From the NCBI GenBank assembly GCA_018267965.1, contig JAFDXK010000001.1:1054001-1118000 (forward strand): a stretch of DNA of 64,000 nt, written 5' to 3'. The first letter of the stretch is position 1. Every line of letters begins with the position of its first letter. Positions 19,637 through 29,449 of the stretch are shown in pieces. A program made the translations under genes and the position numbers. Under the pieces are notes generated by a model that was not told the DNA's origin, searched no databases, and saw nothing but the letters and a program-made list of their open reading frames with translations. Source of the DNA: Bacteroidota bacterium. GTDB taxonomy: Bacteria > Bacteroidota > Bacteroidia > Chitinophagales > Chitinophagaceae.

Positions 19637-20502
19637 TGAAAGGCATTATACTCGCAGGGGGCTCAGGCACTCGTCTATATCCATTGACAATAGCTGTAAG
19701 CAAACAGCTGATGCCTGTGTATGATAAACCAATGATATACTACCCGCTTTCAACATTGTTGTTAGCAGGTATCAGGGAGATACTTATTATCACAACACCT
19801 GAAGACCAGGCTGGTTTCAAAAAACTATTAGGTGATGGTAGCCAGATAGGTTGCAAGTTCGAATACGTGATTCAACCGAGCCCTGACGGACTGGCACAAG
19901 CATTCATACTGGGTGCATATTTTATTGGTAAAGACGCTGTGGCATTAGTATTGGGCGATAATATATTCTATGGTGCAGGCATGGGCACATTACTGAAAAC
20001 AAAAGCCAATCCCGATGGCGCAGTAGTATTCGCCTACCCTGTTAGCGACCCTGAACGCTATGGCGTTGTTGAGTTTGATAAGAACAATAAAGTGTTGAGC
20101 ATAGAAGAAAAACCAACAGAGCCAAAATCAAATTATGCAGTACCGGGTTTATACTTTTACGATAATGATGTAGTGGAGATAGCAAAGAATATGAAACCCT
20201 CTCCGCGTGGTGAATTGGAAATAACAGACGTGAACAAAATATACCTCGAAAAAGGCAAACTGGAAGTTGGGGTACTGACACGCGGAACAGCCTGGCTGGA
20301 TACCGGTACATTCGATTCTCTGCAGGAAGCTGGTCAATTTATTGAAGTGATTGAAAAGCGCCAGGGTTTGAAAGTAGGTTGCATTGAAGAGATAGCATAC
20401 CGTATGGGCTTTATTGATAAAGCTCAATTACTGAAACTGGCCGATAAATTCATGAAGAGCGGGTATGGTAAATACCTAGCTAAAGTAGCGCAGGAGAAAT
20501 AG
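19636..20502 (+). CDS. rfbA: Glucose-1-phosphate thymidylyltransferase
   Basis: 288 residues. N-terminal nucleotide-binding [28 protein letters not shown] and GDNIFYG are diagnostic of RmlA-type enzymes, which make dTDP-glucose, the substrate of the upstream rfbB product. Translationally coupled to rfbB by a one-base overlap. The DUF445 gene follows after a single base. Confidence 0.95.
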   Translation: MKGIILAGGSGTRLYPLTIAVSKQLMPVYDKPMIYYPLSTLLLAGIREILIITTPEDQAGFKKLLGDGSQIGCKFEYVIQPSPDGLAQAFILGAYFIGKDAVALVLGDNIFYGAGMGTLLKTKANPDGAVVFAYPVSDPERYGVVEFDKNNKVLSIEEKPTEPKSNYAVPGLYFYDNDVVEIAKNMKPSPRGELEITDVNKIYLEKGKLEVGVLTRGTAWLDTGTFDSLQEAGQFIEVIEKRQGLKVGCIEEIAYRMGFIDKAQLLKLADKFMKSGYGKYLAKVAQEK

Positions 20503-20503
20503 G

Positions 20504-21106
20504 ATGAGTAATATTATGTTTTGGCTGCAGCCTTTCATTGCTGCATTTACAGGATGGTTCACCACATGGATAGCCATCTTTATGTTGTTTCACCCAAGAG
20601 AGCCTAAACGCTTTTTAGGTATTACCATTCAAGGCATCTTCCCCAAAAGGCAAAAACAATTTGCAGCAAAACTTGGTGCAGTAGTAGCTAAAGAGCTTAT
20701 CCACTTTGATGACATCATTGATAAGCTGAAAGACCCACAACAGCTATCTGCAGTTAACCCTGTTATTGAATCTCACATAGATACTTTTTTAAGGGTACGC
20801 CTGCAGGAGAAAATCCCGGTTATCTCTATGTTTATCGGAGAGAGCACCATCGGTCAATTGAAAGAGGGGATGATGGAGGAAATCAATACACTATTGCCTC
20901 AGGTAATAGCCAAATATGCTGATGGTCTAAGCCAAAAAGTTGATATAGAAAAGATGGTAACGGACAAAGTATCCAATTTTTCATCAGACAAGCTGGAAGA
21001 AATATTGGCTATGGTAATGAAGAAAGAATTCCGTTTTGTAGAATTGATAGGAGGTGTATTGGGTTTTGCGATTGGTGTGATACAGTTGCTGCTGGCATTG
21101 ATATAA
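20504..21106 (+). CDS. DUF445 family membrane protein
   Basis: 200 residues with an N-terminal helix (FWLQPFIAAFTGWFTTWIAIFMLF) followed by HPREPKRFLG and IQGIFPKRQKQFAAKLG, the recognisable DUF445 opening, a charged helical middle and a C-terminal membrane helix. Function of the family is not settled. It starts one base after rfbA, so it belongs to the same transcript, an association that need not be functional. Confidence 0.8.
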   Translation: MSNIMFWLQPFIAAFTGWFTTWIAIFMLFHPREPKRFLGITIQGIFPKRQKQFAAKLGAVVAKELIHFDDIIDKLKDPQQLSAVNPVIESHIDTFLRVRLQEKIPVISMFIGESTIGQLKEGMMEEINTLLPQVIAKYADGLSQKVDIEKMVTDKVSNFSSDKLEEILAMVMKKEFRFVELIGGVLGFAIGVIQLLLALI

Positions 21107-21117
21107 ACTATACCCAT

Positions 21118-21813
21118 TTATCGATTTTCAAACAACTGTTGCACGACATCCATATAACTGGTGCCTACCGGAATCTCTGCAGCACCGACATATATTGTTT
21201 TGTTGCGGAACATAATTATTCTATCAAGGGGCACAATGTACGATCGGTGCACACGTACAAAATTCTTTTCGGGTAGTTTATCGGCCATTGATTTCATGCT
21301 CATTCTTGCTATTACAGGCTTTGCATTCACCAAATGAATTTTCAGGTAATTGTCTAATCCTTCAATGTATAAGATATCATCTAAGGCCAATTTTACAAGG
21401 CTATAGTCTGCCCTTATGTACAAATATTTATTTTCAGATGATGCGGAACTGTTTTTGTAATTATAATAGTCTCTTGCTTTCTCTACCGCTTGCATAAAAC
21501 GCCCCTGTTCAAAAGGTTTTAATAAATAATCTACGGCACTGAGATTAAAACCTTCCACAGCATATTCAGTGTATGCTGTAGTAAAAATCACCATTGTATT
21601 TTGAAAGATAGACTTATAAAAATCAATACCTGACATAGCAGGCATCTTTATGTCTAAAAACAATAAATCAACAGGGTATTTTTTAATGTACTTTAAAGCT
21701 TCTGCAGTTTCAGTAAACGTTTTCTGAAGCTCAATAAAATCAACTTCTTTGCAGAAAGTATTAATAACCTCTAAAGCGAGCGGTTCATCATCTACGGCAA
21801 TAGCTGTAATCAA
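21118..21813 (-). CDS. LytTR-family response regulator
   Basis: 231 residues. The receiver domain has the acidic pair Asp8-Asp9, phospho-acceptor Asp54 in LFLDIKMP, the Thr of FTTAYTEY and the Lys of LLKPF. The C-terminal LytTR DNA-binding domain shows YLYIRADYSLVKLALDDILYI in two parts and FVRVHRSYIVP. It overlaps the upstream kinase gene by four bases, so the two form a two-component pair. Targets are unknown. Confidence 0.93.
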   Translation of the reverse strand: MITAIAVDDEPLALEVINTFCKEVDFIELQKTFTETAEALKYIKKYPVDLLFLDIKMPAMSGIDFYKSIFQNTMVIFTTAYTEYAVEGFNLSAVDYLLKPFEQGRFMQAVEKARDYYNYKNSSASSENKYLYIRADYSLVKLALDDILYIEGLDNYLKIHLVNAKPVIARMSMKSMADKLPEKNFVRVHRSYIVPLDRIIMFRNKTIYVGAAEIPVGTSYMDVVQQLFENR

Positions 21814-22826
21814 TTGAATATAACTTTTAGGTGTATATTAAATTTATCGTCGTTGTCTGTAATTACCAACTGATGCTTACCCGGATAGAGCAACTTTAAA
21901 CGTTGTTTTGTGTTGCTAATACCTAAGCCTGTATTGTCTTCAGCACTTTTTTGCACATACACTTTATTGTTAATTACATCCAGACTTATCTCAGTATCAC
22001 TAATGCTAATCAGTATATGAATATCAGAATCCTCCTCTGCATTGACCCCATACTTAAAAGCATTCTCAATAAATGGAATCAGTAAGAAAGGAGCAATTGT
22101 TACTCCGGTTGAATGACCTTTAATGATATAGTTTAGCTTTACCTTCTCAGATAGGCGCATCTTCTGTAACTCTATATAATTATTGATATAATCCAATTCG
22201 CTTGATAGTGGGACTAAAGGTTTATCACTTTCTGTAATCGAATAGCGCATCAAACCCGATAACTTAACAACCGCTGCGGCTGTTTTGTCAGATTTTGTTA
22301 TTGCCAGAGAATAAATACTGTTTAATGTGTTAAATAAAAAATGAGGATTTATTTGTGCTCTCAGAAATAAGATTTCAGTATGAAGCTTCTCCTCTTTTAC
22401 CTTAATCCACTGATTATATAAGCTTAATGCAAAAGAAAAAACATAAACAATGATAAACAATAAAAGATTATGGCTGGGTCCAAGAAATCGGAACAATGAT
22501 TCTGGTGCTTTTCTTGCAAATCCAAAATTCATTACAACATAGTTAATCGAAACAAAGGCCACTATTGTACCTATTATGTACAACAATAACAAGGCATATC
22601 TTTTTGCAAGATAAAATTTAGGTATAACCAGGTAGCAATTAGTATAAAAAAGAATTACCAGGAATACCGCATTGACGAGACGATGCGTTACGAAAATATC
22701 ATCGATAATACCAAAACCATGTTCTCCATATTTGGGCGGACCTGCCGGTCTGAAAAATCCCGGTAGAGATAGCAAGACAAACCACACAACAAGATGTATT
22801 GATATATTAACTAGTCTCTTATTCAT
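21810..22826 (-). CDS. LytS-type sensor histidine kinase
   Basis: 338 residues with four membrane helices in the first ~140 residues, a short linker, then the HisKA_7TM-independent LytS/YehU phospho-acceptor box QINPHFLFNTLNSIYSL with His162, followed by an ATPase domain (PFIENAFKYG N-box, TGLGISNTKQRL G-box). Partner of the LytTR regulator, which it overlaps by four bases. The input signal is not apparent. Confidence 0.93.
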   Translation of the reverse strand: MNKRLVNISIHLVVWFVLLSLPGFFRPAGPPKYGEHGFGIIDDIFVTHRLVNAVFLVILFYTNCYLVIPKFYLAKRYALLLLYIIGTIVAFVSINYVVMNFGFARKAPESLFRFLGPSHNLLLFIIVYVFSFALSLYNQWIKVKEEKLHTEILFLRAQINPHFLFNTLNSIYSLAITKSDKTAAAVVKLSGLMRYSITESDKPLVPLSSELDYINNYIELQKMRLSEKVKLNYIIKGHSTGVTIAPFLLIPFIENAFKYGVNAEEDSDIHILISISDTEISLDVINNKVYVQKSAEDNTGLGISNTKQRLKLLYPGKHQLVITDNDDKFNIHLKVIFN

Positions 22827-22900
22827 AACCGGATACTTGCTGAATATATAACTTATTCCTCACCTATTTACATTTATATGACAATCATTCTTTGAGTCTT

Positions 22901-22932
22901 AAAAAGCCACCTTACCTTTCGGTAAAGTGGCT
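22901..22932 (-). terminator. Terminator downstream of the intradiol dioxygenase gene
   Basis: AGCCAC..TTACC pairs with GGTAA..GTGGCT across a TTTC loop with one mismatch. On the minus strand it is followed by TTTTT. Confidence 0.65.
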
Positions 22933-23011
22933 AACACTTACAAATACCCCATTTGTGTGTCTACTCTGCCGATACCTCTTGCACTTATATACCGGCATTA
23001 TCTTTGTATAG

Positions 23012-24016
23012 CTATTGTGCAGTCATCATTTTACATTGACGGAATACACCGTTACTATTTGTTACATCCAGTTGGTATAAATAATTGCCATAAGCAATTC
23101 CCATACTTTCCAAGTTGACGGTAGATGTATGGTCTCCTATTTGAAGTGTTCCCATATCTACAACTCCTACCTTTCTGGCATTTAAATCAAATATTTCAAT
23201 CTTCACTTCAGAAGCGGTATTTAAGGTAAATGGTATGGTGGTAATACCGTTATGTGGATTGGGATAGTTTTGTCCAAGTTTGAATTGTCCACCAGTCTCA
23301 CCTTCATAATTAACAAGCCCTGTAGAACCGCTCCCATCAATAGTTACTTCCAAATAGCTGCTGTAACTACCGTCAGTATTTTGTGTCAGTGAGGCTATCT
23401 GTTGGCTATACCCATCTGAAAAAATATTGTCACTCGTAACTGTAATTGGGTCGGCACCCTTTGTATACAGTGAACTATTCGCTGCATACAATGCATTTTT
23501 TGTAGTAGCATCAAATGTCAATTGTGATACGGCTTTATACACAGAGCTTACATAAACCTGGAAGTGTATATGGCATATTCGTCCTGTATACCAACCAGGG
23601 AAAATAGTAACAAAATTCACCTCACCATTCGCATCAGTCATTTGGTATCCGCGTAAATAAGTAGCAGTGGTTGAACCTGCATTTTGAGAAGTATTATAAC
23701 CTGAATAAATTCCATCCTTATCGCAAGACCATATATTTACTCTTACGTTGGCCATTGGCAGACAATTAGCCAACCCTATGATTTTCATTTTGAGATTTAA
23801 TGTGACACCGGTTCTATCTTCCCTTAAATCTTGTCGGAAATATGTTGCAGCATTATTCGTTGTCAGGTCCAAAGGAAATGGGCCTTCTGTTTCGCTTGGT
23901 ATTAATACACACGTGCCTGTAGTTTTGTCAGCTGCAATTGCTTTAGTGGCACCCCATGGCAACACTGTTCCTACTCCTGCAAGTCCGACACCTTTGATAA
24001 AATCGCTTCTTTTCAT
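23012..24016 (-). CDS. Exported intradiol ring-cleavage dioxygenase with T9SS sorting domain
   Basis: 334 residues in three parts: a twin-arginine-like export signal (MKRSDFIKGVGLAGVG), an intradiol dioxygenase domain, and from about residue 246 a type-A T9SS C-terminal domain (GQNYPNPHNG, then YGNYLYQL). Candidate Fe(III) ligands are Tyr104 in DGIYSGY, Tyr143 in PGWYTGR, His149 and His151 in CHIHF, so the active site looks complete. The family cleaves catechols between the hydroxyls. Here the enzyme would act outside the cell or on its surface. It diverges from hmgA across about 250 bp. Confidence 0.85.
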   Translation of the reverse strand: MKRSDFIKGVGLAGVGTVLPWGATKAIAADKTTGTCVLIPSETEGPFPLDLTTNNAATYFRQDLREDRTGVTLNLKMKIIGLANCLPMANVRVNIWSCDKDGIYSGYNTSQNAGSTTATYLRGYQMTDANGEVNFVTIFPGWYTGRICHIHFQVYVSSVYKAVSQLTFDATTKNALYAANSSLYTKGADPITVTSDNIFSDGYSQQIASLTQNTDGSYSSYLEVTIDGSGSTGLVNYEGETGGQFKLGQNYPNPHNGITTIPFTLNTASEVKIEIFDLNARKVGVVDMGTLQIGDHTSTVNLESMGIAYGNYLYQLDVTNSNGVFRQCKMMTAQ

Positions 24017-24215
24017 AATAGGTAAGTTTTAGTTAGTAATTGTTGCTAGCGATATAAAGTTGCTTCAGCAAATAAGTCATTCCAAATAAATGAGGTGTAT
24101 GGGTAAAATGTTGGGGTAAATGGCCGAAAAGCAATACAGCAAAGGACTTTAAAGGATTGTTTGTCATAATATTGTAATCCCAAAAATGCACTTATAACGC
24201 TATAAACTAATACCA

Positions 24216-24245
24216 TTGCCATTGACGGGTATTATTGTAATTTTG
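24216..24245 (+). promoter_or_regulatory. Promoter of hmgA-hppD
   Basis: TTG at 24216-24218, 19 bases, then TAATTTTG at 24238-24245 gives a well-spaced Bacteroidota -33/-7 pair. The ATG follows 24 bp later. The TTG of the -33 box is the first possible start of the open frame, which argues against translation from there. Confidence 0.55.
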
Positions 24246-24269
24246 AGCTATCTAACTGAAACATTTTTA

Positions 24270-25427
24270 ATGGCACATTATCACTCGCTGGGCTCTATAC
24301 CTCACAAAAGGCATACTCAATATCGTAAGCCCGATGGTAATTTATATTCCGAGCAACTTTTTAGTACTGAAGGGTTTTCCTCAAACTATTCTTTATTATA
24401 CCACATCCACCCCCCTACCCAAATCATTAAAGCAGAAGAGCCTACTGATGTATCGCCTGTAGCTGCACACGATAACATATTAAAGCACCGTAGCTACCAG
24501 GGTTTCAATATCAAGCCCGAAGCTGATTATTTAAAGAGCCGTAAGATTGTATTGTTTAATAACGATGTACAAATCAGCCTTGCCGCACCTACTAAAAGCC
24601 TTACAGACAGTTTTTTCAAAAATGCTGATGCTGATGAGGTAATATTTGTGCACGAAGGCGAAGGGGTTTTAAAAACTCAGTATGGCCAACTAAAATTTAG
24701 TTACGGCGATTATTTGGTGGTACCACGTGGTACTATATATCAAATACATTTTAACGGAGAGAATAACCGTTTATTTATAGTTGAATCTTTCAGTCCTGTA
24801 ACGTTTCCTAAGCGTTACCTGAGCAAGTACGGACAATTATTAGAACACGCACCTTTTTGTGAGCGAGATATCCGCAAGCCCGAAAATCTCGAAACTATTG
24901 ACCAAAAAGGTGAATTCCTTATCAATACCAAAAAGAAAGGTTTGCTCTACCCTATAACTTATGCCAATCATCCTTTTGATGTTGTTGGCTGGGATGGATG
25001 CGAATATCCATATGCATTAAGCATACACGATTTCGAACCTATAACAGGGCGTGTACACCAACCACCACCGGTGCATCAAACGTTCGATGCACACAATTTT
25101 GTGATATGCTCTTTCTGCCCAAGACTTTATGATTATCATCCGCAGGCTATACCGGCACCCTACAATCATAGCAATATTGATAGTGATGAGGTATTGTATT
25201 ATGTAGATGGTGATTTTATGAGCCGCAAGCATGTAACACGTGGCATGATAACATTACACCCTGCGGGTATACCTCACGGCCCACATCCGGGAGCTGTTGA
25301 GAAAAGTATTGGCAAGAAAGAAACAGGTGAACTAGCAGTAATGGTTGATACCTTCCATCCGTTGAAGATGACCAAAGACGCTCAAGGCATAGAAGACGAA
25401 GGCTACATCATGAGCTGGGCAGAATAA
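24270..25427 (+). CDS. hmgA: Homogentisate 1,2-dioxygenase
   Basis: 385 residues from ATG 24270. A non-heme Fe(II) enzyme opening the homogentisate ring in tyrosine/phenylalanine catabolism. The C-terminal cupin contains His300 followed by Glu307 in HSNIDSDE and His336 in GIPHGPHPG, the expected iron-ligand region. The spacing is one residue longer than in the human enzyme, typical of the bacterial branch as I remember it. It is followed after 33 bp by hppD, which produces its substrate. The third pathway enzyme (fumarylacetoacetase) is not in the window. Confidence 0.92.
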   Translation: MAHYHSLGSIPHKRHTQYRKPDGNLYSEQLFSTEGFSSNYSLLYHIHPPTQIIKAEEPTDVSPVAAHDNILKHRSYQGFNIKPEADYLKSRKIVLFNNDVQISLAAPTKSLTDSFFKNADADEVIFVHEGEGVLKTQYGQLKFSYGDYLVVPRGTIYQIHFNGENNRLFIVESFSPVTFPKRYLSKYGQLLEHAPFCERDIRKPENLETIDQKGEFLINTKKKGLLYPITYANHPFDVVGWDGCEYPYALSIHDFEPITGRVHQPPPVHQTFDAHNFVICSFCPRLYDYHPQAIPAPYNHSNIDSDEVLYYVDGDFMSRKHVTRGMITLHPAGIPHGPHPGAVEKSIGKKETGELAVMVDTFHPLKMTKDAQGIEDEGYIMSWAE

Positions 25428-25460
25428 TAATAATCTAACTAAACGTATTAATAGTATTAT

Positions 25461-26588
25461 ATGGAAACAATGACAGTAAGCCAGAAAATGGCAGCAGCAC
25501 AAGATTTCTTACCTATTAATGGTACAGACTATCTGGAATTATACGTAGGTAATGCTAAACAATCTGCCCACTACTACAAAACCGCTTTCGGTTTTCAATC
25601 GGTGGCTTATGCAGGTCCTGAAACAGGTGTTCGTGATCGCGCATCTTACGTATTGCAACAGGGTAAGATACGCCTGATATTGACTACTGCACTTAACTCG
25701 AACAGCCCGATAGCTGAGCATGTAAAGAAACATGGTGATGGTGTTAAAATATTGGCATTGTGGGTTGATGATGCGAAGAAATCTTTTGAAGAAACAACTA
25801 AACGAGGCGCTAAAGTGTACCAGGAGCCAACAACCTTGAAAGACGAGGATGGCGAAGTGGTAATAGCCGGAATCTATACTTATGGCGAAACGGTTCACAT
25901 GTTTGTAGAACGCAAGAATTATAAAGGTGTTTTCATGCCGGGATACAAACCATATAGCAGTGCATATAATCCTAAGGAAACAGGTTTGTTGTATGTAGAC
26001 CATTGCGTTGGTAATGTAGGCTGGAACCGTATGAACGAAACGGTAAAATGGTACGAAGATGTAATGGGCTTTGCTAACATCCTCACTTTTGATGATAAGC
26101 AAATCAATACCGAATACTCTGCCCTGATGAGTAAAGTAATGAGTAACGGTAACGGTTATGTAAAATTCCCTATCAATGAACCTGCTGAAGGGAAAAAGAA
26201 ATCTCAAATCGAAGAATATCTTGACTTTTACGAAGGTGAAGGTGTACAACACATTGCGGTAGCTACAAATGATATTATTGCGACCGTACGCGAATTACGT
26301 TCTCGTGGTGTTGAGTTCCTCGATACTCCTGACACTTATTACGAAGAATTATTCTCTCGTGTTGGTAAAATTGATGAAGATATAGCCCCGCTTCAGGAGC
26401 TTAAAATACTTGTGGATAGGGACGAAGAAGGTTATTTGCTGCAAATATTTACCAAGCCTGTGGAAGACCGTCCTACCATGTTCTTTGAAATCATTCAGCG
26501 TAAAGGCGCTAAGAGCTTTGGTGCTGGTAACTTCAAAGCATTGTTCGAATCTATTGAGCGCGAACAGGCCAAGAGGGGCAACTTATAA
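25461..26588 (+). CDS. hppD: 4-Hydroxyphenylpyruvate dioxygenase
   Basis: 375 residues. Two vicinal-oxygen-chelate halves. Fe(II) ligands are visible as His181 (VDHCVGNV), His264 (GVQHIAVAT) and Glu343 (MFFEIIQR), and the C-terminal helix SFGAGNFKALFESIE is diagnostic. Converts 4-hydroxyphenylpyruvate to homogentisate for the upstream hmgA enzyme. A G/C-rich hairpin lies 25 bp downstream. Confidence 0.95.
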   Translation: METMTVSQKMAAAQDFLPINGTDYLELYVGNAKQSAHYYKTAFGFQSVAYAGPETGVRDRASYVLQQGKIRLILTTALNSNSPIAEHVKKHGDGVKILALWVDDAKKSFEETTKRGAKVYQEPTTLKDEDGEVVIAGIYTYGETVHMFVERKNYKGVFMPGYKPYSSAYNPKETGLLYVDHCVGNVGWNRMNETVKWYEDVMGFANILTFDDKQINTEYSALMSKVMSNGNGYVKFPINEPAEGKKKSQIEEYLDFYEGEGVQHIAVATNDIIATVRELRSRGVEFLDTPDTYYEELFSRVGKIDEDIAPLQELKILVDRDEEGYLLQIFTKPVEDRPTMFFEIIQRKGAKSFGAGNFKALFESIEREQAKRGNL

Positions 26589-26613
26589 TATTTATATAAT
26601 ATTAAATGTGTAT

Positions 26614-26641
26614 AAATGGGGCGTTATGCCCCATTTCTTAT
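26614..26641 (+). terminator. Terminator after hppD
   Basis: AAATGGGGC and GCCCCATTT form a perfect 9-bp stem with a 5-base loop, followed by a weak T-rich tail. Confidence 0.6.
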
Positions 26642-26720
26642 ATGTTTTAAGATAAGTTTTTATCCTATTTCCGTATTTTTACATGATTTGTTTACTAACT
26701 ATATAATAAGTCTAAGATTA

Positions 26721-27482
26721 ATGAAAAATGTGTTTTTAGGTATTGTGTTGTCGGTGCTATGGTTTAATGCGTCAGCACAAGATGATGTTCAGACTTTCAG
26801 GAATTTCCAGCTTTCTTTTACAAGGGTTTCACAGGCATGGATAAAATGTAATGATACTCTGCAAAAACTGTTTGCATCAAAGGGTGTTTCTTACCCACCG
26901 CAAGATATATATCTGCGCAGTTTCAAGGCACAAAATGAAATGGAGCTTTGGGCTCGTGACACCAACTCTGAAAGGTATAAACTGATTAAAACCTATCGTA
27001 TCTGTGCATTATCAGGAATATTAGGCCCCAAAAGAAATGAAGGCGACAGGCAGGTTCCCGAGGGATATTATTTCATAGAAGACTTCAACCCAAAAAGCGA
27101 TTTCCATCTTTCATTATTGTTGAATTACCCCAATTATTCAGACATGATAATGGGTGATAAAAAGAAACCGGGCGGTGATATCTACATACATGGTGGATGT
27201 GTAACAGTTGGATGCGTACCAATGACAGACCCTGTGATACAAGAAATATACACGCTCTGTTTGAATGCAAAAATGAACGGGCAAAACTATATACCCGTAC
27301 ATATCTTTCCGACACGATTCACAGAAGCCGGCCTCAATTTCCTGGGCAAAGAATATGGTAACGATACTGCTAAACAACGTTTTTGGGTAAATCTGAAGGC
27401 AGGATATGATTATTTTGAAAGGTTTAAAAAAATTCAACCGGTTATGTACACCCCTGATGGCAAGTACATACAGGCTTACTAA
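26721..27482 (+). CDS. L,D-transpeptidase (YafK/DpaA-like)
   Basis: 253 residues from ATG 26721, which begins a signal peptide cut after ASAQ. The YkuD active-site block is IHGGCVTVGCVPMTD: His157, and nucleophile Cys165 in the T-x-GC position. Thr162 stands where Ser is more usual. The flanking DIYIHGG and CVPMTDPVIQEIY fit the YafK subfamily, which acts on peptidoglycan cross-links or lipoprotein attachment in the periplasm. The frame upstream to 26616 is non-coding leader. Confidence 0.82.
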   Translation: MKNVFLGIVLSVLWFNASAQDDVQTFRNFQLSFTRVSQAWIKCNDTLQKLFASKGVSYPPQDIYLRSFKAQNEMELWARDTNSERYKLIKTYRICALSGILGPKRNEGDRQVPEGYYFIEDFNPKSDFHLSLLLNYPNYSDMIMGDKKKPGGDIYIHGGCVTVGCVPMTDPVIQEIYTLCLNAKMNGQNYIPVHIFPTRFTEAGLNFLGKEYGNDTAKQRFWVNLKAGYDYFERFKKIQPVMYTPDGKYIQAY

Positions 27483-27502
27483 ACTAATTACCCTTTACAG
27501 TC

Positions 27503-28426
27503 ATGTTGAGCATATTCAATAAAAGCAAATCAATCTTTGTTTGCATTGCAGTTCTTGCTTTAATAAGTTTAACACTGGTTTCATGTGAGAAAGAAGTAAA
27601 GATCAATCTCAATTCAGGCGAAAGCCAGGTAGTGGTAGAAGGCAGTATTGAAAGCGGATTACCACCTTATGTATTTCTGACTAATTCTATCGGGTATTTT
27701 GCAACGATAGATATTAATACACTGCAAAACAGTTTTATACACGGTGCAGTTGTTACTGTAACAGATGGTACCACTACTGCAACATTGAAGGAATACAGTA
27801 TTGACACCGGTAATAATGGCAATAAGTTCTACTTCTACAGCATAGACACTGCTGTTAAACCTTTCTTTGTCGGTAAGATTGAGAAAGTATACAAATTACG
27901 CATTGAGTATAAAGGCAAGGTTTATGAGTCTTATACCAAGATACCTAATCCTACCCCACTTGATTCTGTAAAAACAGTGCAACCTGATGCACCGTTCGAT
28001 ACAGATAAAAATCCTACTGCAAGGCAATTCAGGATATATTTTAAAGACCCTGATACTATAGGCAACTGTGTTAGATATTTTACCAAAAGGAATAGCGAAC
28101 CATATTACCCCGGACTAAATTCTGTGTATGATGACCAGGTGATCAACAGCATCTATTTCCAAACAACCATTCCTTGCGGAGAACCAAGAGGTGCTAAATA
28201 CAACAGAGATTCATCAGGAGTTGCATATCCGGGCGATACGGTTACCATAAAATGGTGTGCTATCGACCGTAGTGTTTATAATTTCTGGAGTACTTATGAA
28301 TATTCCTTAGGCACAATAGGAAATCCTTTTTCAACTCCTATCAATGTAAAAACCAATATCAGCAACGGTGCGTTAGGTGTATGGGCGGGTTACGGTTCCT
28401 ACTATGTAACTCTTGTTACAGAATAA
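27503..28426 (+). CDS. DUF4249 lipoprotein
   Basis: 307 residues with a lipoprotein signal (LTLVSC) followed by the typical DUF4249 opening (VKINLNSGESQVVVEG, IESGLPPYVFLT) and YKLRIEYKGKVYESYTKIP. The family is common in Bacteroidota next to TonB-dependent receptors, but no receptor is present here. It follows the transpeptidase by 20 bp. Function unknown. Confidence 0.82.
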   Translation: MLSIFNKSKSIFVCIAVLALISLTLVSCEKEVKINLNSGESQVVVEGSIESGLPPYVFLTNSIGYFATIDINTLQNSFIHGAVVTVTDGTTTATLKEYSIDTGNNGNKFYFYSIDTAVKPFFVGKIEKVYKLRIEYKGKVYESYTKIPNPTPLDSVKTVQPDAPFDTDKNPTARQFRIYFKDPDTIGNCVRYFTKRNSEPYYPGLNSVYDDQVINSIYFQTTIPCGEPRGAKYNRDSSGVAYPGDTVTIKWCAIDRSVYNFWSTYEYSLGTIGNPFSTPINVKTNISNGALGVWAGYGSYYVTLVTE

Positions 28427-28460
28427 CAACAACTAAAAAAATAATTTGCATATTTACAAC

Positions 28461-29399
28461 ATGACAGAAAAAGTTCATTGCTTAATTATAGGTTCAGGCC
28501 CTGCAGGATATACAGCGGCCATTTATGCTTCTCGTGCAGGTTTAAACCCTGTTTTGTACCAGGGACTACAGCCCGGAGGCCAGCTTACCATTACAACAGA
28601 AGTAGAAAATTATCCGGGTTATCCTGAAGGCATTATGGGCCCGCAGATGATGGTGGATTTTGAAAAACAGGCACAACGTATGGGTGCCGATATACGTTGG
28701 GGATATGCTACAAAAGTAGATTTCTCACAACGCCCATATAAAGTAGAGATAGACGAAGAAAAATGGATTGAAGCTGATGCGATAATTATTGCAACGGGAG
28801 CTTCTGCCAAATGGCTGGGATTACCTTCAGAACAACGTTTAAACGGCCATGGAGTTTCTGCATGTGCTGTTTGTGATGGTTTCTTCTTCAAAGGGCAGGA
28901 AGTAGCAATAGTAGGTGCAGGCGATACTGCTTGCGAAGAAGCATTATACCTCTCTAAAATATGCAGCCAGGTACACATGCTGATTCGCCGTGATGAGATG
29001 CGTGCCAGTAAAGTAATGCAGGAACGTGTATTGAAAACACCAAACATTAAGGTATACTGGAATAGTGAAACACTGGAAGTGTTGGGAGAGAATAAGGTAG
29101 ATGGTATGAAAATACTGAACAACAAAACCAATGAAGAAACCATTGTGCCTATCAAAGCATTCTTCGTAGCCATAGGCCACCAACCTAATTCTCAATTGTT
29201 TAACGGATTGTTAGACATGGATGATGCCGGCTACCTGATAACTAAACCCGGCTCATCTAAAACCAATATCGAAGGTGTGTTTGCCTGTGGTGATGTACAG
29301 GATAAAATATATCGTCAGGCTGTTACGGCAGCAGGCAGCGGTTGTATGGCCGCATTAGATGCGGAACGATACTTAGGTGCATTAGAACATTCACATTAA
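28461..29399 (+). CDS. trxB: Thioredoxin-disulfide reductase
   Basis: 312 residues from ATG 28461. FAD-binding GSGPAGYTAAIYASRAGL at the N-terminus, redox-active Cys135-Ala-Val-Cys138 in the same positions as E. coli TrxB, NADPH-binding GAGDTACEEALYLSK and the C-terminal FACGDVQDKIYRQAVTAAGSG. Reduces thioredoxin with NADPH. An upstream TTG at 28446 lacks support. A terminator follows at once. Confidence 0.96.
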   Translation: MTEKVHCLIIGSGPAGYTAAIYASRAGLNPVLYQGLQPGGQLTITTEVENYPGYPEGIMGPQMMVDFEKQAQRMGADIRWGYATKVDFSQRPYKVEIDEEKWIEADAIIIATGASAKWLGLPSEQRLNGHGVSACAVCDGFFFKGQEVAIVGAGDTACEEALYLSKICSQVHMLIRRDEMRASKVMQERVLKTPNIKVYWNSETLEVLGENKVDGMKILNNKTNEETIVPIKAFFVAIGHQPNSQLFNGLLDMDDAGYLITKPGSSKTNIEGVFACGDVQDKIYRQAVTAAGSGCMAALDAERYLGALEHSH

Positions 29400-29405
29400 T
29401 AATAC

Positions 29406-29433
29406 AGCCTTACATTTGTAAGGCTTCTTTTTT
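29406..29433 (+). terminator. Terminator of trxB
   Basis: AGCCTTACA and TGTAAGGCT form a 9-bp stem with a very short loop, followed by TCTTTTTTT. Confidence 0.75.
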
Positions 29434-29449
29434 ATTTAAACTATAACCA

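Noticed and set aside
25539-26252. 237-codon minus-strand frame inside hppD
   Set aside because: Antisense shadow of an intact enzyme gene with all catalytic residues on the plus strand.
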